Numbered from the stretch's first letter, positions 33,758 to 43,097 are shown. The stretch: 64,000 nt of DNA from Ottowia sp. (GCF_016703145.1 NZ_JADJCO010000003.1:1132001-1196000), one strand, 5' to 3'. Program-made: numbers and translations. Notes: a model not told the origin generated them from the letters alone.

Positions 33758-35464
33758 TCAGATGTGCATCGCCGCGATGTCCACGGGCAGCGGTTCGTCG
33801 GCGTCGGCCAGGGCGCGCAGCGCGGCCAGGATTTCGGCGTCGGTGCGGTACAGGTGCAGCAGTGGGTGCGCCGCCAGGATGCCGGCGGACGTCAGCACCC
33901 GCTCCACCGGCAGCTTCATGCCGCTGACGTGCAGCGCGGCCCCGCGCTGGCGCAACTGCCCCAGCACGCGCCCGAACACCTCGACCCCCGTGGCGTCGAT
34001 GCGGTTGATGGGCTGGGCGAACAGGCACACGTGGCGCGTGCCGGGGCGCGTCGCCAGGTGCTCGACCACATGGCGCTCGAACTGGCCGGCGCTGGCGAAG
34101 TCCAGCGCCGCGTCCATGCGCAGCGCGAAGGTGTCGGGCGCCAACGGCGGCAACTGCCACAGATGGCGGTCGCGCAGGCTGCCGTCCACGTGCAGGCCGA
34201 CCTCGATGATGCGCGGGTGCAGGCGCAGGTAGAGGAAGTACGACAGCGACATCAGCACGCCCGCCAGCACGCCCCAGTACAGCGCCGGCGCGGCGGCCAG
34301 GGTGATGGCGAAGGTGAGGGCAGCGATCACCCCCTCCACGCGCGAGATGCGCCACAGCCGCGTGAACTCGCGCGGCTTGAGCAGGCCCACCACCGCCGCC
34401 ACCACGATCGCCGCCAGCACCGACTGCGGCACGTGGCGCAGCAGCGGCGTGAACAGCAGCAGCGCCAGCAGCACCACCGCCACCGAGAAGATCGTCGCCC
34501 AGCCCGTCTGCGCGCCCGCGTACAGGTTCAGCGCCGAGCGAGAGAACGACGAGCTGGTGGGGAACGCGCCCGACAGGCCCGAAGCGATCTTGGCCAGCCC
34601 TTGGCCGATCAGATCCTGATCCTGGTCCCAGCGCTCGCCCTTGCCCTGGCTGTCCACCTTGGCGCTGGAGGCGGTTTCCAGAAAGCTCACCAGCGTGATC
34701 ACCAGCGTCGGCAGCACCAGTTGCCCCAGCGTGTCCCAGCCCGGCCAGCCCGGCAGGTAGGGCGCCGGCAGGCCCTGCGGCAGCGGCCCCACCACTTGGC
34801 CGCCCGTGCCTTCGAAGCCCGTGGCCCAGCCCAGCCCGGCGGCAGCCAGCACGATCACCAGTACGGTGGGAAACGTCGGCCGCCAGCGCCGCGCCAGCAT
34901 CAGCAGCGCCAGCGCCACCAGCCCGAACGCCGCCGCCCCCAGGTGGATCGACGGCGCCTGCAGCATCTGCGCCCAGTTGCCCCGCAAGCCCAGCAACGCC
35001 GGCAACTGCGAGGCGAGGATCAGCACCGCCGCGGCCTGCGTGAACGCCATCAGCACCGGCGAATTAACCACGTTCAGCAGCCAGCCGAAGCGCGCGCAGC
35101 CCAGCACCACCTGCAGCAGGCCCGACAGCAGCGCCAGCCACACCGCCAGCGCCACCCACTGCGCGCTGCCCGGCGTGGCCAGTGGCGTGAGCGAGGCGGC
35201 GATCAACAGGCTGGACAGCGCCGTTGGCCCGACCGACAGCCGCGTCGAGGCCGAGAACAGCACCGCCACCAGCGCCGGCAGCATCGACGCGTAGATGCCC
35301 GTCACCAGCGGCATGCCCGCCAGTTGCGCGTAGGCCACACCCTGCGGGATGACCATCAGCCCCACCGTCAGCCCCGCCATCGCCTCGCCGCGCAGCAGCG
35401 CGGCCGAGGGGCGCGGCCAGCGCAGGAAGGGCAGGATGCGGATCAGTTGGGGCGGCATGGGCAT
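33758..35464 (-). CDS. SulP-family anion transporter with STAS domain
   Basis: A 568-residue SulP/SLC26-type transporter: about 12 hydrophobic segments (AGLTVGLMVIPQGVAYAQLAGMPLVTGIYASMLPALVAVLF at the start), the FPTSSSFSRSALNLYAGAQT motif, and a cytoplasmic STAS domain from about residue 445 (QPINRIDATGVEVFGRVLG). Probable sulfate or other anion import; the substrate is not determined. The frame is open 267 bp further upstream, but that part is GC-rich non-coding sequence. The start at 35464 (MPMPPQLIRILPFL) fits related proteins; 35458 is also possible. Confidence 0.9.
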   Translation of the reverse strand: MPMPPQLIRILPFLRWPRPSAALLRGEAMAGLTVGLMVIPQGVAYAQLAGMPLVTGIYASMLPALVAVLFSASTRLSVGPTALSSLLIAASLTPLATPGSAQWVALAVWLALLSGLLQVVLGCARFGWLLNVVNSPVLMAFTQAAAVLILASQLPALLGLRGNWAQMLQAPSIHLGAAAFGLVALALLMLARRWRPTFPTVLVIVLAAAGLGWATGFEGTGGQVVGPLPQGLPAPYLPGWPGWDTLGQLVLPTLVITLVSFLETASSAKVDSQGKGERWDQDQDLIGQGLAKIASGLSGAFPTSSSFSRSALNLYAGAQTGWATIFSVAVVLLALLLFTPLLRHVPQSVLAAIVVAAVVGLLKPREFTRLWRISRVEGVIAALTFAITLAAAPALYWGVLAGVLMSLSYFLYLRLHPRIIEVGLHVDGSLRDRHLWQLPPLAPDTFALRMDAALDFASAGQFERHVVEHLATRPGTRHVCLFAQPINRIDATGVEVFGRVLGQLRQRGAALHVSGMKLPVERVLTSAGILAAHPLLHLYRTDAEILAALRALADADEPLPVDIAAMHI

Positions 35465-35721
35465 GATGCGAAAGAGGGGCGCACGATGATGCGGCGATGG
35501 TACGTCAGCGCGGCGGCGTCCCGGGCGTTCCAAAGGTGGAGACTCTACGATAGCCCACCGTTGCCGCGGCGCCACCGAGGCGCAGATCCGCACCGCGCGC
35601 CCCTGGCCTGCGGCCAGCCAGGGCCACCGCGCGCCCAGACGCACCGGGGACAGAGCCCATGCCGTTGCGGTAGGCGGGGCGAGGCTGACGGTTTGGGCAA
35701 GTCTGGCCCAGACAAGCAGGA
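35465..35721. other. Non-coding stretch upstream of the SulP gene
   Basis: No plausible gene: the frames present are GC-rich shadows. It contains a short dyad GTCTGGCCCAGAC (35701-35713) and presumably the promoter of the SulP gene on the minus strand; I see no strong -10/-35 pair. Confidence 0.5.
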
Positions 35722-35784
35722 ATTCAAGCAAAAATGGGCTGAATCCCGCATGGATACTATGTTGATAGATATATAAATAATAGC
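35722..35784 (-). repeat. Dispersed repeat, copy 8
   Basis: On the minus strand: TGCTATTATTTATATATCTA, then CATAGTATCCATGCGGGATT and AGCCCATTTTTGCTTGAAT. Immediately after the terminator of the BON-domain gene. Confidence 0.7.
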
Positions 35785-35813
35785 AAAAAACCCTGCATGC
35801 CAGGCATGCAGGG
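35785..35813 (-). terminator. Rho-independent terminator of the BON-domain gene
   Basis: Inverted repeat CCCTGCATGCC / GGCATGCAGGG followed, on the minus strand, by six T. Correct orientation for the gene ending at 35842. Confidence 0.83.
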
Positions 35814-35841
35814 CCGGGTTGCCGCGCCGTGGTAGCCGGGT

Positions 35842-36153
35842 TCAGCGCACGACGAGGTTGTTGCGCACACTGCGTACGCCGTTCACGCCGCGCGCGATTT
35901 GCTCGGCCCGGGTGCGCTCGGCGGTGTTCTTGGCGAAACCGTTGAGAGAGACCTCGCCGTTGAGCGTCTGCACGTTGATGGCGCCTGCATCGACGGTCTT
36001 GTCCTCGACGAACTTGGCTTTCACCGAGGTGGTGATGCTCGCGTCGTCCACATAGGCGCCGGCCGATTGCTGGCCGCGCACCACGGCGCAGCCGGTGGCG
36101 ACGAGAGTCAGGCCGGTCATGGCGGCCACGATGAGGGTACGGACGGGTTTCAT
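35842..36153 (-). CDS. BON-domain lipoprotein
   Basis: A 103-residue protein with a lipoprotein signal (MKPVRTLIVAAMTGLTLVATGC, lipobox ATGC with Cys22) and one BON domain (ASITTSVKAKFVEDKTVDAGAINVQTLNGEVSLNGFA). Single-BON relatives such as OsmY sit in the periplasm or on the outer membrane and are induced by osmotic or other stress. AAGGAG precedes the start. Next to a DUF883 gene on the same strand, consistent with an envelope-stress role. Confidence 0.85.
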   Translation of the reverse strand: MKPVRTLIVAAMTGLTLVATGCAVVRGQQSAGAYVDDASITTSVKAKFVEDKTVDAGAINVQTLNGEVSLNGFAKNTAERTRAEQIARGVNGVRSVRNNLVVR

Positions 36154-36199
36154 GGTACGGGCTCCTTCTTTCTTTGGGGGTGAACGGTCTGCGCGGCCT

Positions 36200-36577
36200 T
36201 CAGCGGCGGCGGCCCAGCAGCAGGGCCAGAACGGCGCCGGCGGCGGCGGCGATGGCCATGGACTGCAGCGGTTTCTCGGCCACGTAGGCGCTGGTCTTGT
36301 CGGTGACTTCGCCCAGCTTCTCGCGCGTCTGGGCGGTGGTGTCGGCGGCCACGGCCTTGCCGCGCGCGGCCATGTCGTGCACGCGGGCGGAGAGGGCGTC
36401 GATGGCGGGCTGCACATCCTCGCGCAGGCTGTGGACCTTGGCATTGGCCTTGTCCAACGCCTCGTTGGCGAAGGCGCGGGTGGCGTCCACCGCGCGCTCG
36501 GCCCGGTCGGCGACCTTCTCGGTGGCGGCGGTGGCGCTGTCGGCGATCTGGTCGATCGGCTGCTTCGATGTGCTCAT
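36200..36577 (-). CDS. DUF883-like membrane-anchored protein
   Basis: A 125-residue protein with a long charged helix (AERAVDATRAFANEALDKANAKVHSLREDVQPAIDALSARV) and a C-terminal anchor EKPLQSMAIAAAAGAVLALLLGRRR. It resembles the YqjD-like protein at 30052 in layout but lacks close sequence identity. The start at 36577 gives the natural length; the open frame upstream is not coding. Confidence 0.83.
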   Translation of the reverse strand: MSTSKQPIDQIADSATAATEKVADRAERAVDATRAFANEALDKANAKVHSLREDVQPAIDALSARVHDMAARGKAVAADTTAQTREKLGEVTDKTSAYVAEKPLQSMAIAAAAGAVLALLLGRRR

Positions 36578-36705
36578 GGGTTCTCTCGCCGGGCGCGTGG
36601 GCCCGAATGGGGGGTGGAGGGCGGGTTGTCGCCGGGGCGGTGGCAGGGAGGCCATCGCCAGCCGGCTTGGATGCAAGGATAAAGCCAGTTCGTGCTGGCG
36701 GCGCA

Positions 36706-38187
36706 TCAGCGGCCGGCGGCCGGCGGTGTCAGCGGTGGCTTGCGCGCGTCGTAGGACGGGGCCGACACCGTCGCCGCGTCCATCGCGTCGGCCAGCGCGC
36801 TTTGTGCCTTGGCTTGGCGGCGCGGGATGGTGCCGGTGATGCGCGTGCCGTGTCCCGGCGCGGAGGTGAGGTCGAGCCGCCCGCCGCTGGCCTCGACCCG
36901 GTGGTGCATGCCCACCAGCCCGTGGGAGGCCTGCGGCAGGTGCGTGGCATCGAAGCCCACGCCATCGTCCACCACCGAGACCTCGGCGTGGTAGACGTAG
37001 TTCTTCAGCGTCACGGTGACCTTGGTGGGGTTGGCGTATTTGCCGATGTTGGTCAGCGCCTCCTGCACCAGGCGGAAGATCGTCAGTTCGCGGGCCGCGT
37101 CCAGGTCCACCGGCTCCAGGACCGTCTGCACGTCGATGCCCGAGCGCTCGCTGAACTCGCGCACCAGGATTTCGAGCGAAGCCACCAGTCCCAGGTTGGA
37201 CAGCGAGGAGGGGCGCAGATCCTCGATGATGCGGCGCTTGAGCGCGATCACCTGGTTCAGCGTCTTGTTCAGGTGGTCGAGGCGGGTGCCCAGGTCGTCC
37301 GCTTCGCCGGACAGGCGGGACTTCAGGCGCGCGATGTCAAGCTTGGCCGCGGTCAGCAGTGCGCCCAACTCGTCGTGCAGCTCGCGCGCCAAGTGGGCAC
37401 GCTCGTCTTCCACCGCCTGCTGCAGGTGGGTGGCCAGTTCGGTCAGGCGCAGCGTGCGCTCGCGCACCTGGGATTCCAGCGCGTCGCGCTCGGCCTCCAG
37501 CCGCTGCTTCTGGCGGATGTCCGCCTGCTGCAGCGCGCGCGCCTGGCGCACGTACAGGACGAAGGCCAGCAGCGCCGCCAGCACGCCGACCACCAGGCCG
37601 AAGCGCGCCACGTTCAGCAACCGGTACAGCTCGCCGCGCTTGGTTGCCAACAGCGCCTCGACCTGGGCGGCCAGCGCGTCGCCCTGCTGACGGAACGCCT
37701 CCATCTGTTCGAGCCCGACGTTGGAACTGATGACGAAGTTGGCCACCTCGGGCCGGTCCTGCTCGCGCATGCGCAGCGTCAGCGACATCTCGCCCAGCTT
37801 CTGGGCCAGCAAGGTCTTGAAGCTGACCATGGCGTCCGATTCGCGCATGGCCTGCGGTGTCCGGACGTCCAGTTGCTTCAGCAGGCCGATCATGCCGGTC
37901 ACCGCCTTCTGGTATGGCGCCAGGTATTGGCTGTCGCCCGTGAGGAGGAAGCCGCGCTGGCTGGACTCGGCCACCACCAGGTCGCGCACCAGCGTGTTGA
38001 TCGAGGTGCGGACGATGTGCGTGTGCTGTAGCTCGACGATGACGTCGGTCATGCGCCGGTAGGCGTTCTCGCTCAGCCACACCATGACGATCGCGCAGGC
38101 CGCGGCCACGATCAGGGTCACGCGCGGCGACAACGCGCGCCGCTTCCGCTCAGCGGCGGCAAATGTGGCGGCTGTCAGGTTCGGCAT
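36706..38187 (-). CDS. NarL-type sensor histidine kinase with a CHASE3-like domain
   Basis: A 493-residue membrane sensor kinase: TM1 near residues 24-42; a periplasmic CHASE3-like helical domain (VRDLVVAESSQRGFLLTGDSQYLAPYQKAV); TM2 near 205-225; a coiled coil; then the HisKA_3 dimerisation helix with the phospho-acceptor in ARELHDELGALLTAAKLDIARL; and a HATPase domain (RLVQEALTNIGKYA, VVDDGVGFD, SHGLVGMHHRVEASGGRL). It is divergent from a NarL/FixJ response regulator 80 bp away, its likely partner. The signal is unknown. Confidence 0.9.
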   Translation of the reverse strand: MPNLTAATFAAAERKRRALSPRVTLIVAAACAIVMVWLSENAYRRMTDVIVELQHTHIVRTSINTLVRDLVVAESSQRGFLLTGDSQYLAPYQKAVTGMIGLLKQLDVRTPQAMRESDAMVSFKTLLAQKLGEMSLTLRMREQDRPEVANFVISSNVGLEQMEAFRQQGDALAAQVEALLATKRGELYRLLNVARFGLVVGVLAALLAFVLYVRQARALQQADIRQKQRLEAERDALESQVRERTLRLTELATHLQQAVEDERAHLARELHDELGALLTAAKLDIARLKSRLSGEADDLGTRLDHLNKTLNQVIALKRRIIEDLRPSSLSNLGLVASLEILVREFSERSGIDVQTVLEPVDLDAARELTIFRLVQEALTNIGKYANPTKVTVTLKNYVYHAEVSVVDDGVGFDATHLPQASHGLVGMHHRVEASGGRLDLTSAPGHGTRITGTIPRRQAKAQSALADAMDAATVSAPSYDARKPPLTPPAAGR

Positions 38188-38267
38188 GGGCTGCGGGGCC
38201 TAGAATGGGGGGGCCATGTCCCGCCGCCGTGCGCGGCGGCCTTCAGGCCAGGAGAAGAGGGCGCGCG

Positions 38268-38900
38268 ATGATCAGAATCGGTATTGTGGATGACCATGCC
38301 ATCGTGCGGTCGGGGCTCAAGCAGTATTTCTCCGAGCACGTCGATCTGCGCGTGGTGGGCGAGGCGGCCAGCGGCCGCGAGGCCATCGACTTGGTGCGCA
38401 CGACCGAGATGGACGTGCTGGTGATGGACCTGTCCATGCCGGGTCAGAGCGGGATCGACGCGCTGGCCATGATCCGCGCCAAGGCGCCGGACGTGGGCGT
38501 GCTGATCCTGTCGGGCTACCCCGAGGCGCACTACGCCATGAACCTGATCCGCCAGGGCGCCAGCGGCTACCTGAACAAGGAGTGCGAGCCCCTGGAGATC
38601 GTCGAGGCCATCCGCACCATCGCGCTGGGCAAGCGCTACATCACCCCGTCGGTGGCCCAACTGCTGGCCCAGCAACTGGGCCGCAAGAGCGACGCGCCGC
38701 CCCACGAGCAACTGTCCGAGCGCGAGTTCCAGGTGTTCCTGAAGCTGGCCCGGGGCCAGACGGCGGGCGACATCGCCGAAGCGCTGTCGCTGTCGGTGAA
38801 GACCGTGAGCACCTACCGCACGCGCCTGATGGAGAAGATGGCGCTCAGTTCGAACAGCGACCTGACCTACTACGCGCTCAAGAACAAGCTGATCGATTGA
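38268..38900 (+). CDS. NarL/FixJ-family response regulator
   Basis: A 210-residue regulator: receiver domain (residues about 3-118) with DDH at 8-10 and phospho-acceptor Asp54 in LVMDLSMPG, and a LuxR-type helix-turn-helix at about 148-205 (LSEREFQVFLKLARGQTAGDIAEALSLSVKTVSTYRTRLMEKM). The start follows AGGAGAAG. Partner of the divergent kinase at 36706; a DNA-binding transcription regulator. Confidence 0.93.
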   Translation: MIRIGIVDDHAIVRSGLKQYFSEHVDLRVVGEAASGREAIDLVRTTEMDVLVMDLSMPGQSGIDALAMIRAKAPDVGVLILSGYPEAHYAMNLIRQGASGYLNKECEPLEIVEAIRTIALGKRYITPSVAQLLAQQLGRKSDAPPHEQLSEREFQVFLKLARGQTAGDIAEALSLSVKTVSTYRTRLMEKMALSSNSDLTYYALKNKLID

Positions 38901-38945
38901 TTCCGCGACACGGCCGGGCGAGGAGTGGGCCATGGCTGCCGGAGG

Positions 38946-39341
38946 TCAGTGCCCGGCGTTGCCGCGCAACTTGAGGCAGTAGGCGATCAGCGCGTCGATG
39001 TCGGTGGATTTGTCGAACACCGCGTCCACCCCCAGTTGCCGGCAGCGCGAGCGGATGTCCGGCGTGGCGTAGTTGGTGAGGACGACGATCTTCTGCCGCG
39101 GCGTGCGTCCCTGGCAGGCCTGCAGCACGCCGAGGCCGCTGCCCTGCTTGAGGAACAGATCGACGATGGCCAGGTCCCAGGGCGCGTCCTGGCCGGTCAG
39201 CCAGTCGCTGCCCTGCTGTTCGGTCTCTGCATAGCCGATCGAGGCGACGCCCCCCAGTTCCTCCAGCGTCGCGATGAGGTTCTCGCGGATCGTCGCGTTG
39301 TCTTCGACGATGTAGGTTCGCACGGGGTGGCGGCCGGACAT
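38946..39341 (-). CDS. Stand-alone receiver-domain protein
   Basis: A 131-residue CheY-like receiver without an output domain: acidic pair in IVEDN, phospho-acceptor Asp61 in LAIVDLFLKQGSG, Thr in VLTNYA, Lys in VFDKSTD. It lies just after the NarL-type regulator, convergent with it, so it may compete for the kinase as a phosphate sink or act on another target. The ATG at 39341 is preferred; the frame is open upstream but not convincing. Confidence 0.87.
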   Translation of the reverse strand: MSGRHPVRTYIVEDNATIRENLIATLEELGGVASIGYAETEQQGSDWLTGQDAPWDLAIVDLFLKQGSGLGVLQACQGRTPRQKIVVLTNYATPDIRSRCRQLGVDAVFDKSTDIDALIAYCLKLRGNAGH

Positions 39342-39480
39342 GGGGTGGGCGAGGGGAGGAGAAGGGTCGCGGAGGCGGGTTCCGCGGAGCGCGCAAGGAC
39401 GTTCTGTGACAGCTTCGAGTCTAGGGGGCGGGGAGGGTTGATCGTGCCAGAGCCCGCTCCACGTCCGTGTAGGACACATC

Positions 39481-40230
39481 CTACATCGCGGCACAGGTCG
39501 GGCAGTCGTGCTGCCGCCGCACGCGCACCTCGGTGAATTCAGTGCGCCGCGCATCAACCATCAGCAGGCGGCCCGTCAGCGGCTGGCCGATGCCGCACAG
39601 CAGCTTGAGCGCCTCGATGGCCTGCAGCGCGCCCACCAGCCCCACCAGCGGCGCGAACACGCCCATCGTGGCGCAGCGCGCTTCTTCCACGGCCTGCGAA
39701 GGCGGAAAGACGCAGGCGTAGCACGGCGAATCGTCCCGCCGCAGATCGAACACCGACACCTGGCCGTCGAAGCCGATGGCCGCGCCGGACACCAGCGGCC
39801 GGCGGTGGTGCACGCAGGCGGCGTTCAGGGCCTGCCGGGTGGCGAAATTGTCGCCGCAGTCCAGCACCACGTCGGCATCGGCCACCAGTCCCTGGAGCAG
39901 CGCCTCATCGGCGCGCCGCGCCAGCGCGCGCACCTGCACGCCGGGATTGATGGCCGCGATGGCCTGCCGCGCGGAATCGACCTTGGGCTGGCCGATGCGC
40001 GCCTCGGTGTGCATGATCTGGCGCTGCAGGTTGGTCAGGTCGACCGTGTCGTCGTCCACGATCGTGAGGCGACCCACGCCGGCGCTGGCCAGGTACAGCG
40101 CCACCGGCGAGCCCAGGCCGCCGGCGCCCAGGATCAGGGCGTGCGCGGCAAGCAGCTTCTCCTGGCCCTCGACGCCCAGGTCGTCGAGCAGCAGGTGGCG
40201 CGAATAGCGCAGCAGTTGCCGGTCATCCAT
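39481..40230 (-). CDS. moeB: MoeB/ThiF/HesA-family adenylyltransferase
   Basis: A 249-residue E1-like enzyme that adenylates the C-terminal Gly of MoaD (or ThiS). Marks: ATP-binding GAGGLGSPVALYLASAGVGRLTIVDDD, DLTNLQRQI, VLDCGDNFATRQALN, and zinc ligands as CxxC pairs CYAC and CPTC. MoeB (molybdopterin synthase activation) is the likeliest role; ThiF is possible since no other Moco or thiamine genes are in view. It lies downstream of ctpA on the same strand. Confidence 0.9.
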   Translation of the reverse strand: MDDRQLLRYSRHLLLDDLGVEGQEKLLAAHALILGAGGLGSPVALYLASAGVGRLTIVDDDTVDLTNLQRQIMHTEARIGQPKVDSARQAIAAINPGVQVRALARRADEALLQGLVADADVVLDCGDNFATRQALNAACVHHRRPLVSGAAIGFDGQVSVFDLRRDDSPCYACVFPPSQAVEEARCATMGVFAPLVGLVGALQAIEALKLLCGIGQPLTGRLLMVDARRTEFTEVRVRRQHDCPTCAAM

Positions 40231-40263
40231 CGCTGCATCGCGCGGGCGCGTGGGCGCCCCCGC

Positions 40264-41700
40264 TCACTCGGCCTTGGGCTCGTCCTTGCGTTCCACCAGG
40301 GTCTTGCTGACCTTGACCGGCTGCCCCTTGAGCTTGGCCAGCGCCTGCAGCAGCGGGAAGTCCTTGTCGCTGCCGTATTCCGGCGGGCGACGCTGCGAGG
40401 CGGGCTTGCGCGACTCTTCCTCCAGGCGTTGGAGGGCGGCCTCGCGCTCCTTGCTCAGCGCCGGGTCCTTGACCTCGGGCTCGCTGCCGCCCAGGTGCTT
40501 GTCGAGGTCGGCCTCGCGCATGCGCAGCACCGCGAAGGGGCTGCCCTCGGCGGTGTCGTCGATCATGATGTCGGGCACGATGCCCTTGGCCTGGATGGTC
40601 TTGCCGCTGGGCGTGTAGTAGCGCGCGGTGGTGATCTTGAGCGCCGTGTCCGGGCCGAGCGGACGCACGGTCTGCACCGAGCCCTTGCCGAAGGTCTGGC
40701 TGCCCATCACCACGGCGCGCTTGTGGTCCTGCAGCGCGCCGGCGACGATCTCGCTGGCCGAGGCCGATCCCTCGTTGACCAGCACCACCATTGGCACCGT
40801 CTTGAGCGCTGCCGGCAGGCGCTTGAGCGGGTCGCTGCCGCGGCGGCGCAGGTAGTCCTCGGGCCGGGTCTTGTAGATCGACTTGCTTTCCTCGATCTGG
40901 CCGTTGGTGGACACGACGGTCACGTTCTCGGGCAGGAAGGCGGCCGACACGGCCACCGCCGCGTCCAGCAGGCCGCCCGGGTCGTTGCGCAGGTCGAGCA
41001 CCAAGCCCTTCAGGTTGGGCTCGCGCTTGTAGATGTCTTCCACCTTGGCGACGAAGTCGTCCACCGTGCGCTCCTGGAATTGCGACAGGCGCAGCCAAGC
41101 GTAGCCGGGCTCGATGATTTTGCTCTTGACCGACTGGGTGCGGATTTCCTCGCGCGTGATGCTCACGGGGAAGGTGCGGTTGTCCTCGTCGCGCCGCAGG
41201 ATGGTGAGCAGCACCTTGGTGCCGGGCTCGCCGCGCATGCGCTTGACGGCCTCGTTCAGCGACAGGCCCTTGACGGCCGTGTCGTCCACCCGGGTGATCA
41301 GGTCACCCGGCTTGAGGCCGGCGCGGTCGGCGGGCGAGCCCTCGATGGGCGAGACCACGCGGACCAGGCCATCTTCCTGCGTGATCTCGATGCCCACGCC
41401 GACGAAGCGGCCGGTCGTGCCCTCGCGGAATTCCTTGAAGGTCTTTTTGTCGAAGTACTGCGAGTGCGGGTCCAGGCTGGCCACCATGCCGGAGATGGCG
41501 TCGGTGATGAGCTTCTTCTCGTCCACCGGCTCCACGTAGTCCGACTTGATCATCCCGAACACGGCGGCCAGTTGCTGCAGCTCTTCCAGCGGCAGTGGCG
41601 CGAGCGTGCCCCGCGCCACCGTCTGCAGCGACACCGTGGTCAGCGCGCCGGCGAGCGCGCCCACGGCAATCCATCCGGCGATCTTGGTTTTCTGACTCAT
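40264..41700 (-). CDS. ctpA: C-terminal processing peptidase (S41 family)
   Basis: A 478-residue protease: N-terminal signal/anchor helix, a PDZ domain around residues 85-165 (GRFVGVGIEITQEDGLVRVVSPIEGSPADRAGLKPGDLI), and the S41 catalytic domain with LVLDLRNDPGGLLDAAVAVSAAFL, the Ser in VNEGSASASEIVAGALQD and the Lys in QTFGKGSVQTV. A periplasmic Ser/Lys protease that trims C-termini of envelope proteins. An ATG at 41712 is also in frame; the MSQKTKIAGW start at 41700 is preferred. gpmA lies upstream and moeB downstream, all on the minus strand. Confidence 0.93.
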   Translation of the reverse strand: MSQKTKIAGWIAVGALAGALTTVSLQTVARGTLAPLPLEELQQLAAVFGMIKSDYVEPVDEKKLITDAISGMVASLDPHSQYFDKKTFKEFREGTTGRFVGVGIEITQEDGLVRVVSPIEGSPADRAGLKPGDLITRVDDTAVKGLSLNEAVKRMRGEPGTKVLLTILRRDEDNRTFPVSITREEIRTQSVKSKIIEPGYAWLRLSQFQERTVDDFVAKVEDIYKREPNLKGLVLDLRNDPGGLLDAAVAVSAAFLPENVTVVSTNGQIEESKSIYKTRPEDYLRRRGSDPLKRLPAALKTVPMVVLVNEGSASASEIVAGALQDHKRAVVMGSQTFGKGSVQTVRPLGPDTALKITTARYYTPSGKTIQAKGIVPDIMIDDTAEGSPFAVLRMREADLDKHLGGSEPEVKDPALSKEREAALQRLEEESRKPASQRRPPEYGSDKDFPLLQALAKLKGQPVKVSKTLVERKDEPKAE

Positions 41701-41794
41701 GGTGCGGGACATCCTGGAAATGGGCGGTCAATATACATGGCCTGCAGCTTTCGGGTGCGCCGGCGCGCCGAAGTTCCGCAGAAAGAGTGCGCCC

Positions 41795-42538
41795 TCAGCC
41801 CTTGCCTTGGCTGGCCACCGCCGCGGCGGCGCGGGCGGCGGCCTCGGCGTCGCCCAGGTAGTAGTGGCGGATCGGCTTGAGGCCAGCGTCCAACTCGTAC
41901 ACCAGCGGAATGCCGTTGGGGATGTTCAGGCCGACGATGTCGCCGTCGGAGACGCCGTCCAGGTATTTCATCAGCGCGCGGATCGAGTTGCCGTGCGCCG
42001 ACACCACCAGGCGCTTGCCGGCCGAGATGGCGGGCGCCATGGATTCGGTCCAGAACGGCATCACGCGCGCCACCGTGTCCTTCAGGCATTCGGTGAGCGG
42101 GACGTCCTCGGGCCGGAGCCTGGCGTAGCGCGGATCGCCCCGCTCGCCGCGCGGGTCGCCGCGCTCCAGCGCGGGCGGCGGGGTGTCGTAGCTGCGGCGC
42201 CAGACCAGCACCTGCTCGTCGCCGAACTTGGCCGCCGTGTCGGCCTTGTTCAGGCCCTGCAGGGCGCCGTAGTGGCGCTCGTTCAGGCGCCAGTGCTTGA
42301 GGGTGGGCAGCCACATCCGGTCCATCTCGTCGAGGCAGTGCCACAGGGTGCGGATGGCGCGCTTGAGCACGCTGGTGTAGGCCAGGTCGAACTCGTAGCC
42401 CTCGGCCTTGAGCAGCCGGCCGGCGTTGCGGGCCTGTTCGACGCCGGTGGGCGTGAGATCCACGTCGGTCCAGCCGGTGAAGCGGTTTTCGAGGTTCCAG
42501 GTGGATTCGCCGTGGCGGATGAGGACGAGCTTGTGCAT
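41795..42538 (-). CDS. gpmA: Phosphoglycerate mutase (2,3-BPG dependent)
   Basis: A 247-residue dPGM that interconverts 3- and 2-phosphoglycerate in glycolysis/gluconeogenesis. RHGESTWN carries the phospho-His, NERHYGALQGLNKADTA the catalytic Glu, and VVSAHGNSIRALMKYLDGVSD the second His. Full length, with a short Ala-rich C-terminal extension. Followed by ctpA on the same strand and divergent from the rhodanese gene. Confidence 0.97.
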   Translation of the reverse strand: MHKLVLIRHGESTWNLENRFTGWTDVDLTPTGVEQARNAGRLLKAEGYEFDLAYTSVLKRAIRTLWHCLDEMDRMWLPTLKHWRLNERHYGALQGLNKADTAAKFGDEQVLVWRRSYDTPPPALERGDPRGERGDPRYARLRPEDVPLTECLKDTVARVMPFWTESMAPAISAGKRLVVSAHGNSIRALMKYLDGVSDGDIVGLNIPNGIPLVYELDAGLKPIRHYYLGDAEAAARAAAAVASQGKG

Positions 42539-42692
42539 GGGGCGGAGAGTTGGAAAAAAAGGGGCCTGGCGGCGGCAATACCCGCCTTCGCGGTGGGCGC
42601 CAACCGGACATTCTAGAATTCCGCGCGGCGGCGGCCGGCCCATTCGGGTCCGATCAGGCCGCGCGACGCATCGCAAGCAAAGGATTTTCGAC

Positions 42693-43097
42693 GTGGATTT
42701 CGTGATCGCGAACTGGACGCTCGTCCTGCTGGCCCTGGTGTCGGGCAGCATGTTGTTCTGGCCCATGCTGCGCGGTGGCGGCGGGGGCGGCCTCTCGCCG
42801 GAGGCGGCGGTGCAGCGCATCAACCGCGAGAAAGCGGTGGTGATCGACATCTGCGAGCCGGCAGAATACGCCGCCGGCCACATCGTCGGCGCGCGCAGTA
42901 TCCCGCTGGGCGAGCTGCAGGCCAAGCTGCCGGGCGTGGTCAAGAACAAGGCCACGCCGCTGGTGCTGGTGTGCGCCTCGGGCATGCGCTCCGGGCGCGC
43001 GGTGGCCATCGCCCGCAAGCTGGGCTACGAGCAGGCGGATTCGCTGGCCGGCGGCCTCAAGAGCTGGCGCCAGGCCAATCTTCCCATCGAGAAATGA
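42693..43097 (+). CDS. Membrane-anchored rhodanese-domain protein
   Basis: A 134-residue protein with one N-terminal membrane segment (NWTLVLLALVSGSMLFWPML) and a rhodanese domain (AVVIDICEPAEYAAGHIVGARSIPL ... LVLVCASGMRSGRAVAIARKLGY). The active-site loop is CASGMRSG, with Cys. Probable sulfurtransferase or persulfide-handling role; the family is often found before grxC and secB, as here. GTG start at 42693 preceded by AAAGGA. Confidence 0.87.
   Translation: MDFVIANWTLVLLALVSGSMLFWPMLRGGGGGGLSPEAAVQRINREKAVVIDICEPAEYAAGHIVGARSIPLGELQAKLPGVVKNKATPLVLVCASGMRSGRAVAIARKLGYEQADSLAGGLKSWRQANLPIEK

Noticed and set aside
35465..35731. N-terminal extension of the SulP transporter
   Set aside because: The extra 89 residues are low-complexity Arg/Ala/Pro-rich sequence not seen in the family.
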